From: Pseudomonadota bacterium
GTDB taxonomy: Bacteria > Desulfobacterota > Binatia > Binatales > Binataceae
Direction of reading: 5' to 3'
DNA: 64,000 nt
Assembly: GCA_021324885.1 (NCBI GenBank)
Contig: JAJPIF010000006.1
Location: 124,001-188,000, forward strand
In this document: positions 45,348-55,718 of the stretch, piece after piece
Layout: each line of letters starts with the position of its first letter
Numbering within the stretch: position 1 is the first letter of the stretch
Position numbers and translations under genes: made by a program
Notes under the pieces: model-generated
Database searches by the model: none
The model's input: the letters and a program-made list of their open reading frames with translations, nothing else
Told to the model about the DNA's origin: nothing

Positions 45348-46532
45348 ATGGATTTGAACTACAGTCCCGCGCAGGAGGAATTCCGCCAGCGCGTGCGCGC
45401 TTTCATGCGCGACAACCTGCCGCCAGGATGGGGCTCGCCGGGCCATGTGCCGCCCAAGGGCGAAGCCTTTTTGGAATTTCAGCGCGACTGGCAGCGCCGC
45501 CTTTACGAGCACGGCTTTCTCGGCCTGGAATGGCCCAAAGAGTATGGCGGGCAGGGCGCCAGCCTGGTCGAGAGCGCGATCTTCGGAGAAGAACAGGCGC
45601 ATGCTCACGCGCCCCAACCGCTCAACCTTGTCGGCTTGTTCCTGACCGGTCCGACTCTGCTGGCGCACGGGACCCGGGAGCAGAAGCACCGCTATCTGCG
45701 CAACATCCTGTCCGGCCAGGAAATCTGGTGCCAGGGATTTTCCGAACCCGGTTCCGGATCTGACCTCGCCGCCCTGCGCACCCGCGCCGAGCTTGACGGC
45801 GATCACTTGGTGGTCAACGGACAGAAAGTCTGGACCTCCCTGGCGCATATCGCACATTGGTGCATGCTGCTGGTGCGCACCGATCCCGCCGCCCCCAAGC
45901 ACCGGGGTCTGAGCTTCCTGCTGGTCGATATGAAAACACCGGGAATCCGGGTCAAGCCGCTGCGTCAAATGACCGGCGACGCCGAGTTCAACGAAGTGTT
46001 CTTCGACAATGTGCGGGTGCCGCGAGCCAACCTGCTGGGTGGATTGAACAACGGGTGGCAGGTAGCGATGACCACGCTCATGAACGAGCGCGGCGCGCCG
46101 GTAATAACCGTCGGCGCACAATATTACGTGCTGTTCACCGAAATCGTGGAGCTGTGCCGCCGCATGCGCGGCGTGTCGGCGACCCGCGCTCCGCTGATCC
46201 GCCAGCGCATGGCGCAGTTGTACGTCGAATTGCAGGGGATGCGCCTGACCTCCTACCGCGCCTTTTCCACCATCCTCAAAGGCGGTACGCCCGGACCCGA
46301 GGGCTCGATCCTGAAACTGATGTGGTCGGAAACTAACCAGCGCATGCAGGACTTCGCGATGGAACTGGAGGGGCCGTCCAGCCAATTGCTGGAGGGCCCA
46401 TACGCGGTGGACGGCGGCCGATGGCAGTTCGAGTTCCTCTACTCGCGCGCCAATACCATCCAGGGCGGCACCTCCGAGATTCAACGCAACACCCTGGCCG
46501 AACGCGTGCTGGGCCTGCCCCGCGCGCGTTAA
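45348..46532 (+). CDS. Acyl-CoA dehydrogenase, first of a tandem pair
   Basis: This 394-residue protein has ACAD motifs: MDLNYSPAQEEFRQRV, WPKEYGGQGAS, GFSEPGSGSDLAALRTRA (FAD/substrate loop), KVWTSLAHIAHW and NTIQGGTSEIQRNTLAERVLG at the end. LYVELQGMRL carries a Glu at the internal position used in IVD/LCAD-type enzymes. It is directly followed by a second ACAD 25 bases later. Such pairs in actinobacterial steroid pathways form alpha2beta2 complexes. Confidence 0.93.
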   Translation: MDLNYSPAQEEFRQRVRAFMRDNLPPGWGSPGHVPPKGEAFLEFQRDWQRRLYEHGFLGLEWPKEYGGQGASLVESAIFGEEQAHAHAPQPLNLVGLFLTGPTLLAHGTREQKHRYLRNILSGQEIWCQGFSEPGSGSDLAALRTRAELDGDHLVVNGQKVWTSLAHIAHWCMLLVRTDPAAPKHRGLSFLLVDMKTPGIRVKPLRQMTGDAEFNEVFFDNVRVPRANLLGGLNNGWQVAMTTLMNERGAPVITVGAQYYVLFTEIVELCRRMRGVSATRAPLIRQRMAQLYVELQGMRLTSYRAFSTILKGGTPGPEGSILKLMWSETNQRMQDFAMELEGPSSQLLEGPYAVDGGRWQFEFLYSRANTIQGGTSEIQRNTLAERVLGLPRAR

Positions 46533-46557
46533 GCTCTATAGCAATCCGCCGAAGGCC

Positions 46558-47736
46558 ATGGACCTGAGTTTCACCCCCGAGCAACAGCGCTACCGCCGCA
46601 CGCTGCGGCAATGGCTCGCCGCCAATCTTCCCGAACATCCCGAAGAGCAGGACACTGCCAGACCGGGATGGCTCGAAGCGGCCAAAGCCTGGCAGCGCAA
46701 GCTGCTGGAGGCGGGCTACCTGGCGGTTGCGTGGCCGAGGCAATACGGCGGTCAGGGACTGGCGCCTATTTACCAGGTGATCGTCAACGAGGAGATGGCG
46801 CAGGCGGGCGCGCCGCGCCTGGCCGGTGAGGAGGGCCTGCTGACGCTGGGGCCGACGCTACTGGCGTGCGGCAGCGAGGAGCAAAAGCGCCGCTATATTC
46901 CGGGGATTATCAGCGCCGAAACCATTTGGACGCAGGGCTACTCCGAACCGCAGGCCGGGTCGGACCTGGCTTCGCTGACCACGCGCGCCGAGCTGGCCGG
47001 CGATCATTTCATCGTCAACGGCCGCAAGCTTTGGGCCTCGCACGCGCAAATTGCCGATCGCATGTTTGCGCTGGTCCGCACCGACCCCAATCGCCCGAAG
47101 CACCAGGGAATTTCGTATCTACTAATTGACATGCGTGCGCCCGGAGTTACGGTCCGCCCGTTGGTACAAATCGACGGCAAGCGGGATTTCAGCGAGGTAA
47201 CCTTTCGCGACGTGCGCGTGGACAAGGAAGATCTGGTGGGCGGCCTCAACAACGGATGGAAAGTCGCGAACAGCACGCTGGCCAATGAGCGCGGCAACAT
47301 GGGGCTTAACTCCGCGCCCTTGATGGCGTTTGCCCAGTTGGTGCAGACCGCGCGCAACATTAAACGCCAAAACCGCGCGCTGATCGAAAATCCGTACTTC
47401 AGGCATCGTATCGCCCAACTCCAGATTGAGCTCGAAGCGCTGCGCCTGCATTCATACCGCCAGCTCACTAACTCGATCCGTGGCCGAACTGCGGGCGTCG
47501 ATTCGATGGTGACCAAGCTGGTCGGCAGCCAACTTGCCTACGAACTGGCGTCGGCCGCGATGGAAATGTTCGGGGATTACGCGATGGCGGAGCGGGACGA
47601 ACACGACATACATCTGCGCGGCCAATGGGCGCAACATTTGATGACATCGATCGCATTCCAGATCGCGGGCGGCACTTCGCAGATCCAGAAAAACATCATC
47701 GCTCAGCGCGGCCTAAGAATGCCGCGGGAACGGTAA
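46558..47736 (+). CDS. Acyl-CoA dehydrogenase, second of a tandem pair
   Basis: This 392-residue protein is homologous to its upstream neighbour: MDLSFTPEQQRYRRTL, WPRQYGGQGLAP, GYSEPQAGSDLASLTTRA, KLWASHAQIADRM and FQIAGGTSQIQKNIIAQRGL. LQIELEALRL again holds the internal Glu, so either subunit could be catalytic. The pair plus the VOC gene forms one plus-strand operon. The role is probably alpha,beta-dehydrogenation of a bulky acyl-CoA. Confidence 0.93.
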   Translation: MDLSFTPEQQRYRRTLRQWLAANLPEHPEEQDTARPGWLEAAKAWQRKLLEAGYLAVAWPRQYGGQGLAPIYQVIVNEEMAQAGAPRLAGEEGLLTLGPTLLACGSEEQKRRYIPGIISAETIWTQGYSEPQAGSDLASLTTRAELAGDHFIVNGRKLWASHAQIADRMFALVRTDPNRPKHQGISYLLIDMRAPGVTVRPLVQIDGKRDFSEVTFRDVRVDKEDLVGGLNNGWKVANSTLANERGNMGLNSAPLMAFAQLVQTARNIKRQNRALIENPYFRHRIAQLQIELEALRLHSYRQLTNSIRGRTAGVDSMVTKLVGSQLAYELASAAMEMFGDYAMAERDEHDIHLRGQWAQHLMTSIAFQIAGGTSQIQKNIIAQRGLRMPRER

Positions 47737-47759
47737 GAACTGACAGCGGACTTAAAGCC

Positions 47760-47788
47760 TTGACGCGGACTGGCGCCATCCATATCGT
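47760..47788 (+). promoter_or_regulatory. Candidate promoter for sodB, TTGACG-N17-TATCGT
   Basis: A -35 box (TTGACG, 47760-47765) and a -10 box (TATCGT, 47783-47788) have the optimal 17-base spacer and face sodB, about 230 bases upstream of its ATG. No Fur-like site was recognised. Confidence 0.35.
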
Positions 47789-48020
47789 CAGGTTACGGAT
47801 GCTTTGGTTGGCTGCGCGACGTTGGCCCGTTCAAGGCGGAGCGCGATGTGCGCAGCCGGCGTTCGGCCGAAATTGTAACGGCACGCCTGCGCCGTGCGCC
47901 TGTGCTCGCTGTTTCAACCCGACCACGCCGGGATTGAAGGACGGGCGCCTTTGATTTGGGCGCGCTGGGCTCCCTTTGGACGGCGAGGTGGGCCGCTAAC
48001 ACGAAGAGGAGAGACGAAAA

Positions 48021-48599
48021 ATGGCCTTTGAATTGCCCAAACTACCCTATGCCAAGAACGCACTCGCTCCGCATATTTCCGAGGAGACGCTGGAGTTCCA
48101 TCACGGCAAACATCACGCGGCCTATGTCGCCAAGCTCAACGAGCTGGTGGCCAACACCAAATTCGCCACCATGCCGCTGGAGGAAGTGGTACGGACATCC
48201 GAGGGAGCTATCTTCAACAATGCCGCCCAGCATTGGAACCACAGCTTTTACTGGAACTGCATGGCTCCGAAGGCGGGTGGATCGCCCAGCGGTGCGATCG
48301 CGGCTGCAATCGACAAGTACTGCAAGGGCTTCGAGCAGTTTAAAAAGGACTTCACCGAGGCCGCCGTCGGACAGTTCGGCAGCGGATGGGCGTGGCTGGT
48401 GCAGAAGAACGACGGCTCATTGGCGATCGAGAAGACTTCGAACGCCGAAAATCCACTAACTCGCGGTCTGCGCCCGCTGCTGACCTGCGACGTATGGGAG
48501 CACGCCTACTATATCGACTACCGCAACGCCCGCGCTAAATACGTCGAGGCGTGGTGGAATGTCGTCAACTGGCAATTCGTGGCTTCCAACATGAAATGA
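48021..48599 (+). CDS. sodB: Superoxide dismutase, iron type
   Basis: This 192-residue protein starts after AGAGGAGAGACGAAAA. The metal ligands are His27, His74, Asp157 and His161 (EFHHGKHH, HWNHSFYW, DVWEHAYYIDY). The active-site Gln sits in the N-terminal NNAAQHWNH (Gln70), which marks the Fe-type rather than the Mn-type. It dismutates superoxide in the cytoplasm. Length equals E. coli SodB. Confidence 0.96.
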   Translation: MAFELPKLPYAKNALAPHISEETLEFHHGKHHAAYVAKLNELVANTKFATMPLEEVVRTSEGAIFNNAAQHWNHSFYWNCMAPKAGGSPSGAIAAAIDKYCKGFEQFKKDFTEAAVGQFGSGWAWLVQKNDGSLAIEKTSNAENPLTRGLRPLLTCDVWEHAYYIDYRNARAKYVEAWWNVVNWQFVASNMK

Positions 48600-48623
48600 C
48601 GCCCGCGCCGGCGGGGCAGAAAA

Positions 48624-48650
48624 ATGGGGCTGCGCGCCGGACAGCCCCAT
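48624..48650. terminator. Bidirectional hairpin between sodB and rpoD
   Basis: Perfect 9-bp stem ATGGGGCTG/CAGCCCCAT with a 9-base loop. On the minus strand it is followed by TTTTCTGC, so it suits termination of rpoD. For sodB there is no U-tract. It lies between the two convergent stops. Confidence 0.6.
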
Positions 48651-48673
48651 CGTAATGCCCGGGCTGGGGAACG

Positions 48674-50413
<1,740 letters not shown>

Positions 50414-50853
50414 TCTGATTCCAGACATGCCGTGCTGATTGACCCCGCATCGTACCTCGACCGGACTCAAGTGCAGTTTTCAACATGCAAAACGCCCAAG
50501 AACCCACGAGTGTAAGCCAGTGCGACGCGTGAAGTCAAACGCTTTGCTTACATTGTAACCACGATTGGGGAGGTTCACAGGGCAGCCGCCACTTTTTTGG
50601 GCATCAGCACCGCTCTCCTTCCCAATCCCGGTAATGATTAGATTCAACTTGTGGCTTTTTTACCCAATCAAGCTGGTACAGACGCCTCCATTTGCCGGCT
50701 TTTTTAGTCTTCTTCTAAGACCGGATTCGATTATCGCAATTCGGATACCTCACGCTTTCCAGGTCTCGTTCAACGGTCCATAATTTTGTCTCGGGCGCCC
50801 AATTAAATAGACGAAGCCAGCCGCGAAAATGAATGACTTGTCAGGAGAACTTT
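50414..50853. other. Divergent promoter region between rpoD and sufT
   Basis: About 440 bases without a recognisable gene. On the minus strand TACAAT (50552-50557) could be an rpoD -10. On the plus side TTTCCA (50756-50761), a 17-base spacer and CATAAT (50779-50784) form a plausible sufT promoter. The middle part is AT-richer than the coding DNA around it. Confidence 0.4.
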
Positions 50854-51387
50854 ATGGAGAGAGTTGAATTGAGCCGCGATTGCGACGCGATCCAGGTGCC
50901 ATCCGGAGATGTCGTGCGGCTCAGACAGGGTACCGAAGCGATCATCACTCAATCGTTAGGCGGAACGTTCACGGTCCAGGTACCATCTTACGGCGGATTG
51001 TTCCAAATTGCCGGCAAAGATGCCGACGCCTTGGGGAAGGAACCTGGCGGCACGGTGGTGCAATCGGGCAGCGGCGACCTGGAGTCCATGGTCTGGGAGC
51101 AACTGAAAACCTGCTACGACCCCGAGATTCCGGTAAATATCGTCGATCTCGGGCTGGTTTACGGGATGACCGTGGCACCCCGTCCCGAGGGCGGCCATGT
51201 GGTCGAGGTCAAGATGACCCTTACCGCCCAGGGATGTGGCATGGGAGCATCTATCGCCTACGACGCCAAGCAGAAGATCAGCGCCTTACCGGGGGTGGCC
51301 GAAGCCAATGTTGATCTGGTGTGGGATCCCCCCTGGAATCCGCAAATGATCTCGCCGCAAGGACGTGAACGTCTGGGGTTGGACTGA
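50854..51387 (+). CDS. sufT: SufT-like iron-sulfur maturation protein (DUF59)
   Basis: From the ATG at 50854 (AGGAGAACTTT before it) the protein is 177 residues. The N-terminal 75 residues (RQGTEAIITQSLGGTFTVQV) are the SufT-specific part. The MIP18/DUF59 domain follows with LKTCYDPEIPVNIVDLGLVYGM and MTLTAQGCGMGASIAYDAK, including the conserved Cys. SufT helps Fe-S cluster maturation. It is not next to other suf genes here. It is convergent with the PDZ gene. Confidence 0.9.
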   Translation: MERVELSRDCDAIQVPSGDVVRLRQGTEAIITQSLGGTFTVQVPSYGGLFQIAGKDADALGKEPGGTVVQSGSGDLESMVWEQLKTCYDPEIPVNIVDLGLVYGMTVAPRPEGGHVVEVKMTLTAQGCGMGASIAYDAKQKISALPGVAEANVDLVWDPPWNPQMISPQGRERLGLD

Positions 51388-51418
51388 GCGGCCCGCTGTT
51401 GCTTTTTCAGGCCCCGGT

Positions 51419-52099
51419 TCACTGGACCCGGACCGGGAGTTGGAAACGATGCCCGCTGCGTACGATCGCCATATACACCGTGTCGCCGGGCCTGAGGTCG
51501 GCTACGCTCTGCATCAGGTCCATGGTGTTGCGCACCCGGTAACCGTCGACCCCGACGATGAGGTCAGATGATCGCCCGAGGTTGCTGTGAGCAATCATGG
51601 CAACCACGACGATGGCGGGCGGGAACAGCACCGCCGAGGCTACTCCCGCCCCGATTAAGGCGCCGTTGACCAACACATGGGAAACCTCATGGGTACCCAA
51701 GGCTTTGGCCGCCGGACTATGCGGCGCAATGTCCACCACCTCCGCTCCGGACATCGATTCCCCTCCGTCCAGGGTGGCGGTTCCGTCGCGGACCATGATG
51801 CCGAGCGATGGGACTTCGACCGGCTCCTCGCTGGTATCAAGGTAATCCTTGATCCCGGGTAAGTTAGAGGTTGCCCCGGGGGTGTCGTTGACAAGTGTGG
51901 CTGGCGGCGTAGCCGCCGACTGCTGAGCGCCCAGACGGCCCGCAAATGAAAACATACCAAGGCAGCACACTGCGATTGCTGCCCACAAAAGCGGCGCACT
52001 GAGCGAATGCGGGAATAAACACCGCGGCAATCGGGCGCGAACCAGCCGCTGGCAGTTGCGATGAACTGAGCTTTCAATTGGCAGCCGGTCACGCATCAC
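51419..52099 (-). CDS. Membrane protein with PDZ-like domain interrupted by a hydrophobic insert
   Basis: This 226-residue protein has a first hydrophobic segment at about residues 37-57 (LLWAAIAVCCLGMFSFAGRL). A PDZ-like half follows (SLGIMVRDG, GAEVVDIAPHSPAAKAL). A second hydrophobic run of about 28 residues (residues 143-170, NGALIGAGVASAVLFPPAIV) leads to the PDZ ending DLIVGVDGYRVRNTMDLMQS and GDTVYMAIVRSG. A PDZ fold with a membrane segment in its carboxylate-loop region is unusual. No protease domain is attached. The function is unknown. Confidence 0.65.
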   Translation of the reverse strand: MMRDRLPIESSVHRNCQRLVRARLPRCLFPHSLSAPLLWAAIAVCCLGMFSFAGRLGAQQSAATPPATLVNDTPGATSNLPGIKDYLDTSEEPVEVPSLGIMVRDGTATLDGGESMSGAEVVDIAPHSPAAKALGTHEVSHVLVNGALIGAGVASAVLFPPAIVVVAMIAHSNLGRSSDLIVGVDGYRVRNTMDLMQSVADLRPGDTVYMAIVRSGHRFQLPVRVQ

Positions 52100-52395
52100 A
52101 GCGTCTGCCCATCAGAGATAAGTGAGAGTACAAAAGTTACCTATACTATTGTGCTATCTCGCTTAGCAAACGCCAATCTGCTCGATCGAAAGGAAGCTCG
52201 AATTTTCGCCAAACAAGCCAGGCCGTGCGACACTGGGGACGCCCGTCTTATATTCCTCCCCCGGCCGGAAACCAATCAGGGAAGGAAATCAGGATTGATC
52301 GCCCAGCCGGGGTGGGTCTGAATCTTAAGTGGCGTTCAGGAGCTGAAGCTTTGAAACTCTGGCGGGCCGCGGCTCAGACTCCGGCAATGATACCG

Positions 52396-52767
52396 CTATT
52401 GCAAATCTGCGAAATTGGAGCGCGGAACGAAGCCCATCGGCGCCATGTATCCCTGTACCGGCCATCCCTGATAATCATGGCGGAGGTCCCAACGCTGCGC
52501 GTGAAGAGCCATGTAGTCGCGGCGCAAATCATTGCGCTGGGCCTGCGCGGCCCACCAGTTGCCGGTCGCGATGTCCCGGCGCAACTCGAAACGGTCATGG
52601 CGGATGTCCCGGATCTGCCGACGTAAGTTGTGCCGGTCCCAAGCGATATCACGATGGCGCAGACTGCATCCATAACCCGGCGCACCCCACTCCTGCGCCT
52701 GCGCGCCAAACGGAATCACCACCATCAGCCCCAATACCGCCGCCGCTACAATCGTGAGTGTTTTCAT
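52396..52767 (-). CDS. Small secreted Arg/Asp heptad-repeat protein
   Basis: From the ATG at 52767 (AAGGAGGCTTGGAA before it) the product is 123 residues. A signal peptide (residues 1-24) ends FGAQA. The mature part is a highly charged helix with Arg, Asp and His every few residues (DIAWDRHNLRRQIRDIRHD, then ELRRDI, NDLRRDY, DLRHDY). Such periodic D-x-x-R patterns form single alpha-helices with salt bridges. Periplasmic, function unknown. I know similar unnamed exported proteins in Gram-negative bacteria but no function for them. Confidence 0.72.
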   Translation of the reverse strand: MKTLTIVAAAVLGLMVVIPFGAQAQEWGAPGYGCSLRHRDIAWDRHNLRRQIRDIRHDRFELRRDIATGNWWAAQAQRNDLRRDYMALHAQRWDLRHDYQGWPVQGYMAPMGFVPRSNFADLQ

Positions 52768-52849
52768 TTCCAAGCCTCCTTCTGCATTCACCATCTCAGA
52801 CGGAGGCCAACTCACGGGTGTTTACCTGATCCGATAGCTAATGGTGAGC

Positions 52850-53056
52850 CTAATGGCTTCCCGGCTTGTCCTGCGCCTGCAGTTTGCCACCTGCGGCGGC
52901 CGCAGTTTTGTGGCATTCGCACGAGCATTCATGCCTTAGGACACCGCGGGGGTTATCGGGACTGCGGGGACGGGCACCCGGCACCTCGAACACACCCTCG
53001 CAGGTCGAATGCTCGCCACCTCTGCACATTTCGAACAGCCTGACTTTGGTTTCCAT
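52850..53056 (-). CDS. Small Cys-rich (putative zinc-binding) protein
   Basis: This 68-residue protein starts after GATCAGGAGGACGC. It contains CRGGEHSTCEGVFEV and HECSCECHK, giving five Cys and several His arranged as Cx7C and CxCxCH, typical of a small zinc ribbon. No signal peptide is seen. The upstream ribosome site is very strong, which makes expression likely. The function is unknown. Confidence 0.7.
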   Translation of the reverse strand: METKVRLFEMCRGGEHSTCEGVFEVPGARPRSPDNPRGVLRHECSCECHKTAAAAGGKLQAQDKPGSH

Positions 53057-53171
53057 GCGTCCTCCTGATCAAAACGAGGCGCGACCGGAGGTGTCAACGC
53101 GGTAAAGCCGCCGCGCTTCAGCTCTTACTGGAAGCTTGTATCACTTAATTTCCGGGGCGAAAACAGCAGCG

Positions 53172-53193
53172 GCGCCGGCAAGCGTACCGGCGC
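53172..53193 (-). terminator. Hairpin behind the SnoaL-like gene
   Basis: Stem GCGCCGG/CCGGCGC (7 bp) with an 8-base loop, 15 bases past the stop of the gene at 53208-53690. On the minus strand a short GTTTT follows after about 8 bases. Moderate terminator candidate. Confidence 0.4.
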
Positions 53194-53207
53194 AACGGCT
53201 GCGGGAT

Positions 53208-53690
53208 TCATTTGAGATAGTCGCGGATAACCTTGCCGCCCCATTCTTCGCCGCCAACCGGACGGCGGTAACGATATTTCAGATACCAGCGATCGCCATG
53301 CTTTTCGAAGTCCCAATGGTTGAATCCGCAGGTAAACGGTTCATAGCTATCGCCCTTCTTCAGGTACACGACGGAGTAACCCTCGGCCCACGCCGTATTG
53401 CCGTTTACCCGGATGAAATAGTTCATCGAGGTGTGCTGGCACCGGCCTTCGATCGCTTTGTGACCGCCCTTGGGATTGGCGATAAAATCCATCAACTCCT
53501 CTCTGCCCGTCCACTTGGTGGTGGGGGCGAGGTCGATGGTGCCGTCGGGCGTGTAATTGTTGACGTATTCCTCGGAGCGTCCCAGGTCGGCATTGAAGGA
53601 ATACCGCGACAGGCATTCACGAATCTTTTCCTGGTCCTCGAGCACCTGCAGGCGAGCTTCCAGTTCCTTGACCCGCGCTTCCAAATCCAT
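53208..53690 (-). CDS. SnoaL/NTF2-like protein with N-terminal coiled coil
   Basis: From the ATG at 53690 (AAGGAGGCACTGCT before it) the protein is 160 residues. Residues 1-25 (MDLEARVKELEARLQVLEDQ) look like a short coiled coil. The cone-fold domain follows (IRECLSRYSFNADLG, YVNNYTPDGTIDLAP, GREELMDFI, YFIRVNGNTAWAEGYSVVYL, WYLKYRYRRPVGG). It is related to the gene at 21262-21687. Members act as small dehydratases or ligand-binding proteins. The substrate is unknown. Confidence 0.82.
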   Translation of the reverse strand: MDLEARVKELEARLQVLEDQEKIRECLSRYSFNADLGRSEEYVNNYTPDGTIDLAPTTKWTGREELMDFIANPKGGHKAIEGRCQHTSMNYFIRVNGNTAWAEGYSVVYLKKGDSYEPFTCGFNHWDFEKHGDRWYLKYRYRRPVGGEEWGGKVIRDYLK

Positions 53691-53816
53691 AGCAGTGCCT
53701 CCTTGTGTTATGCAGCTCAGCTCTAATGAACCACCATCCAGGCTGCAAGCGGTCCCTCGCTTGCGCCACATTTTGGGTCGGTTTTTGGCGCATAATTGCG
53801 TTCAGGGGGCAGGGCG

Positions 53817-53930
53817 ATGACTCCTGGGAAAGAACTGATTCATCGGTACATCGAGGCCTTCGATCGCCGTGGTACGGTGGGTGAGGGCATGCTTCACAGC
53901 GATGGCGCCATCGTGGGCGCCGACCGCCGG
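53817..53930 (+). pseudogene. Possible remnant of a small SnoaL-like gene
   Basis: An ATG at 53817 opens MTPGKELIHRYIEAFDRRGT, which resembles the first helix of NTF2/SnoaL-like proteins (compare EKIRECLSRYSFNADLG nearby). After about 35 codons the frame loses protein character and runs into the antisense of the lipoprotein gene. It may be a truncated paralogue or chance. Confidence 0.22.
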
Positions 53931-54009
53931 CCTCAGCGGCGATTTCTCAATGCCCGGGAGCGGCGGTGCGGCGAGAGCGTTTCGTCGGCCCCGATTCTTT
54001 TTGCCAGCC

Positions 54010-54690
54010 CTAGCCGCTGTCTCCCAGAAGCGCGCGGTCGGATGGCCGCAAACTTCCGGGTCCGGCAATTGTGGGAACCCGCCGTACCCGCTCAGCCAGC
54101 ATTTGCGCCAAATCTCCGACCAGCCTGCTGAGCGCCGCCGCGCGCACATCCGCGGAAGCATCGGGCGGAATGCCTTGTACGCGGACAAACTGCCCCCGCG
54201 CCTCCAGGCTTCCGGTGCGCGCATTCAGCACGCTCCAGTTGGCCCGGATCTCGGCCGAGTTGGTCGCATTGTTGAAAGCGAAGTCGATCAGATCAACCGT
54301 GATCTGGCGATCGACAACGGTCGTTCTATACCAAGGATAATCGATAATCTGATCCTGATTGAGTTCCTGTGCCAGGTCCTGCTTGAGAACCTGGTTAAAG
54401 CCGTCGCGCAGCGGCTCACCCCATTGATCGTGCGCTGACACGTACAGCCGATTGCCCGCGCCGCGTGAGACTATCCATTGCTGGTCGAGATAATCGGGCA
54501 GGCTGACCGGACCCAAACCGATCCTCATGGTTGAATTGGCATTATGGACTACAGATTGGGCCGGTCCCGCGATCGGCGTGAGGACGTAAAATCGCGTTGG
54601 GTCGGGCTGCGGAGCCAGCGGATTGCATCCCGCCAGGATTGGCAGGGCCAGCGCTGAAGCGGCGAAAATTCGCAACCGTCGCGGCTTCAC
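54010..54690 (-). CDS. ABC-type transport auxiliary lipoprotein (PqiC/YmbA-like)
   Basis: This 226-residue protein has a lipobox (LPILAGC, Cys22) after a Lys/Arg-rich start. The body has DPTRFYVLTPI, the usual opening of ABC_trans_aux proteins, and YLDQQWIVSRGAGNRLYVSAHDQWGEPL. The start overlaps the MCE gene stop by 4 bases (ATGA). The protein is expected to sit in the periplasm on the outer membrane and work with the MCE transporter. Last gene of the mla-like operon. Confidence 0.9.
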   Translation of the reverse strand: MKPRRLRIFAASALALPILAGCNPLAPQPDPTRFYVLTPIAGPAQSVVHNANSTMRIGLGPVSLPDYLDQQWIVSRGAGNRLYVSAHDQWGEPLRDGFNQVLKQDLAQELNQDQIIDYPWYRTTVVDRQITVDLIDFAFNNATNSAEIRANWSVLNARTGSLEARGQFVRVQGIPPDASADVRAAALSRLVGDLAQMLAERVRRVPTIAGPGSLRPSDRALLGDSG

Positions 54691-55718
54691 TTGCCGTCCT
54701 CGGTTGAAATGTAGCGGCCGCGGATCAGCACGCTCGGATTGCGATTGAGCATGCGGCTGAGATCGGCCAGATTGGCCGCCGCCTCCCGCACCTCGACCAG
54801 GGTGCGATTAAGCTCCACGATCGGCGGGGCAGTTGGATTGACGACGCTGCCCACGCCTTCGAGCGTAATGTTGGCGGTACTGAGTGTCTGGTTTGCATGA
54901 TCGAGCGTCTGCGAGATCTTTTGCTCTATCGGTCCAAAATCAGCGTCCACGCGCGCAATCAGCTTGCGCATATCGCCCAGCGTCAATTGTGCGGTGTTTA
55001 TTGCCGAGCGCGCCTGCGCCATCGTCAATTGCGCTTCGACCAGCGTCTGGTGAAGCGCGGCTATGGTCGTGGGCAGGTTCGGATCGGAACTGAGCAGGGC
55101 CAGCGAATTCATCGCGCGGGTGGCCGAATCGACCAGTGCGCCGATATCGACCTTCTGAATGTCCTGAACCGTTTGCATCAATTTTTTCTGAAACAGTTCG
55201 AGGTCCGTGGGGCGGGATGGAATTTCGGGAATTTCCGAATCGCGCGGTTGGTAAAGCGTGTAAGGCGTTCCCGGATAGAAGTCCAGGTCAACGTAAAGCA
55301 GCCCGGTCAGCAGACTTTCCATCGACAGTTGCGCCCTCAGTCCCTCCTTGATGGCCTCGCGAAGATTGGCGCGATTGCCAAAATCAACCGAGCCGCCCTT
55401 GCGCAGCAACTGGCGCTGCTCCAGTTCGATTATCACCGGCAGCGCAATGTTGTTGGGGTTGATCTTCCAGGCCGGGGTGCGGTACTCGTCCGGCCGCTTA
55501 AGCGACAACCTGACGGCTACTACCCGGCCCAGTTCCACCCCTTTGAATTTCACCGGCGCGCCGACCTTAAGTCCGTTCACGCTGCCAGTGAAATAACAAA
55601 CGTACCGAGTCGAATGAGAGAAAAGGCGGCCGGAAGCCACATAGGCGATCGCGACCAGCGTTATGATCAGGCCGCCGAAGACAAAGACGCCGATCGCGGC
55701 CGGGCTGAATCTACGCAT
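54687..55718 (-). CDS. mlaD: MCE/MlaD family phospholipid-binding protein
   Basis: From the ATG at 55718 the protein is 343 residues. One membrane helix (residues 8-28, AIGVFVFGGLIITLVAIAYV) is followed by the MCE domain (YVCYFTGSVNGLKVGAPVKFKGVELGRVVAV). Long helices with repeated heptads come next (PTTIAALHQTLVEAQLTMAQ region). It binds lipid substrates in the periplasm and forms a hexameric ring in E. coli MlaD. It overlaps the ATPase gene by 8 bases. This is the longer MlaD/PqiB-like type with a C-terminal helical tail. Confidence 0.92.
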   Translation of the reverse strand: MRRFSPAAIGVFVFGGLIITLVAIAYVASGRLFSHSTRYVCYFTGSVNGLKVGAPVKFKGVELGRVVAVRLSLKRPDEYRTPAWKINPNNIALPVIIELEQRQLLRKGGSVDFGNRANLREAIKEGLRAQLSMESLLTGLLYVDLDFYPGTPYTLYQPRDSEIPEIPSRPTDLELFQKKLMQTVQDIQKVDIGALVDSATRAMNSLALLSSDPNLPTTIAALHQTLVEAQLTMAQARSAINTAQLTLGDMRKLIARVDADFGPIEQKISQTLDHANQTLSTANITLEGVGSVVNPTAPPIVELNRTLVEVREAAANLADLSRMLNRNPSVLIRGRYISTEDGK

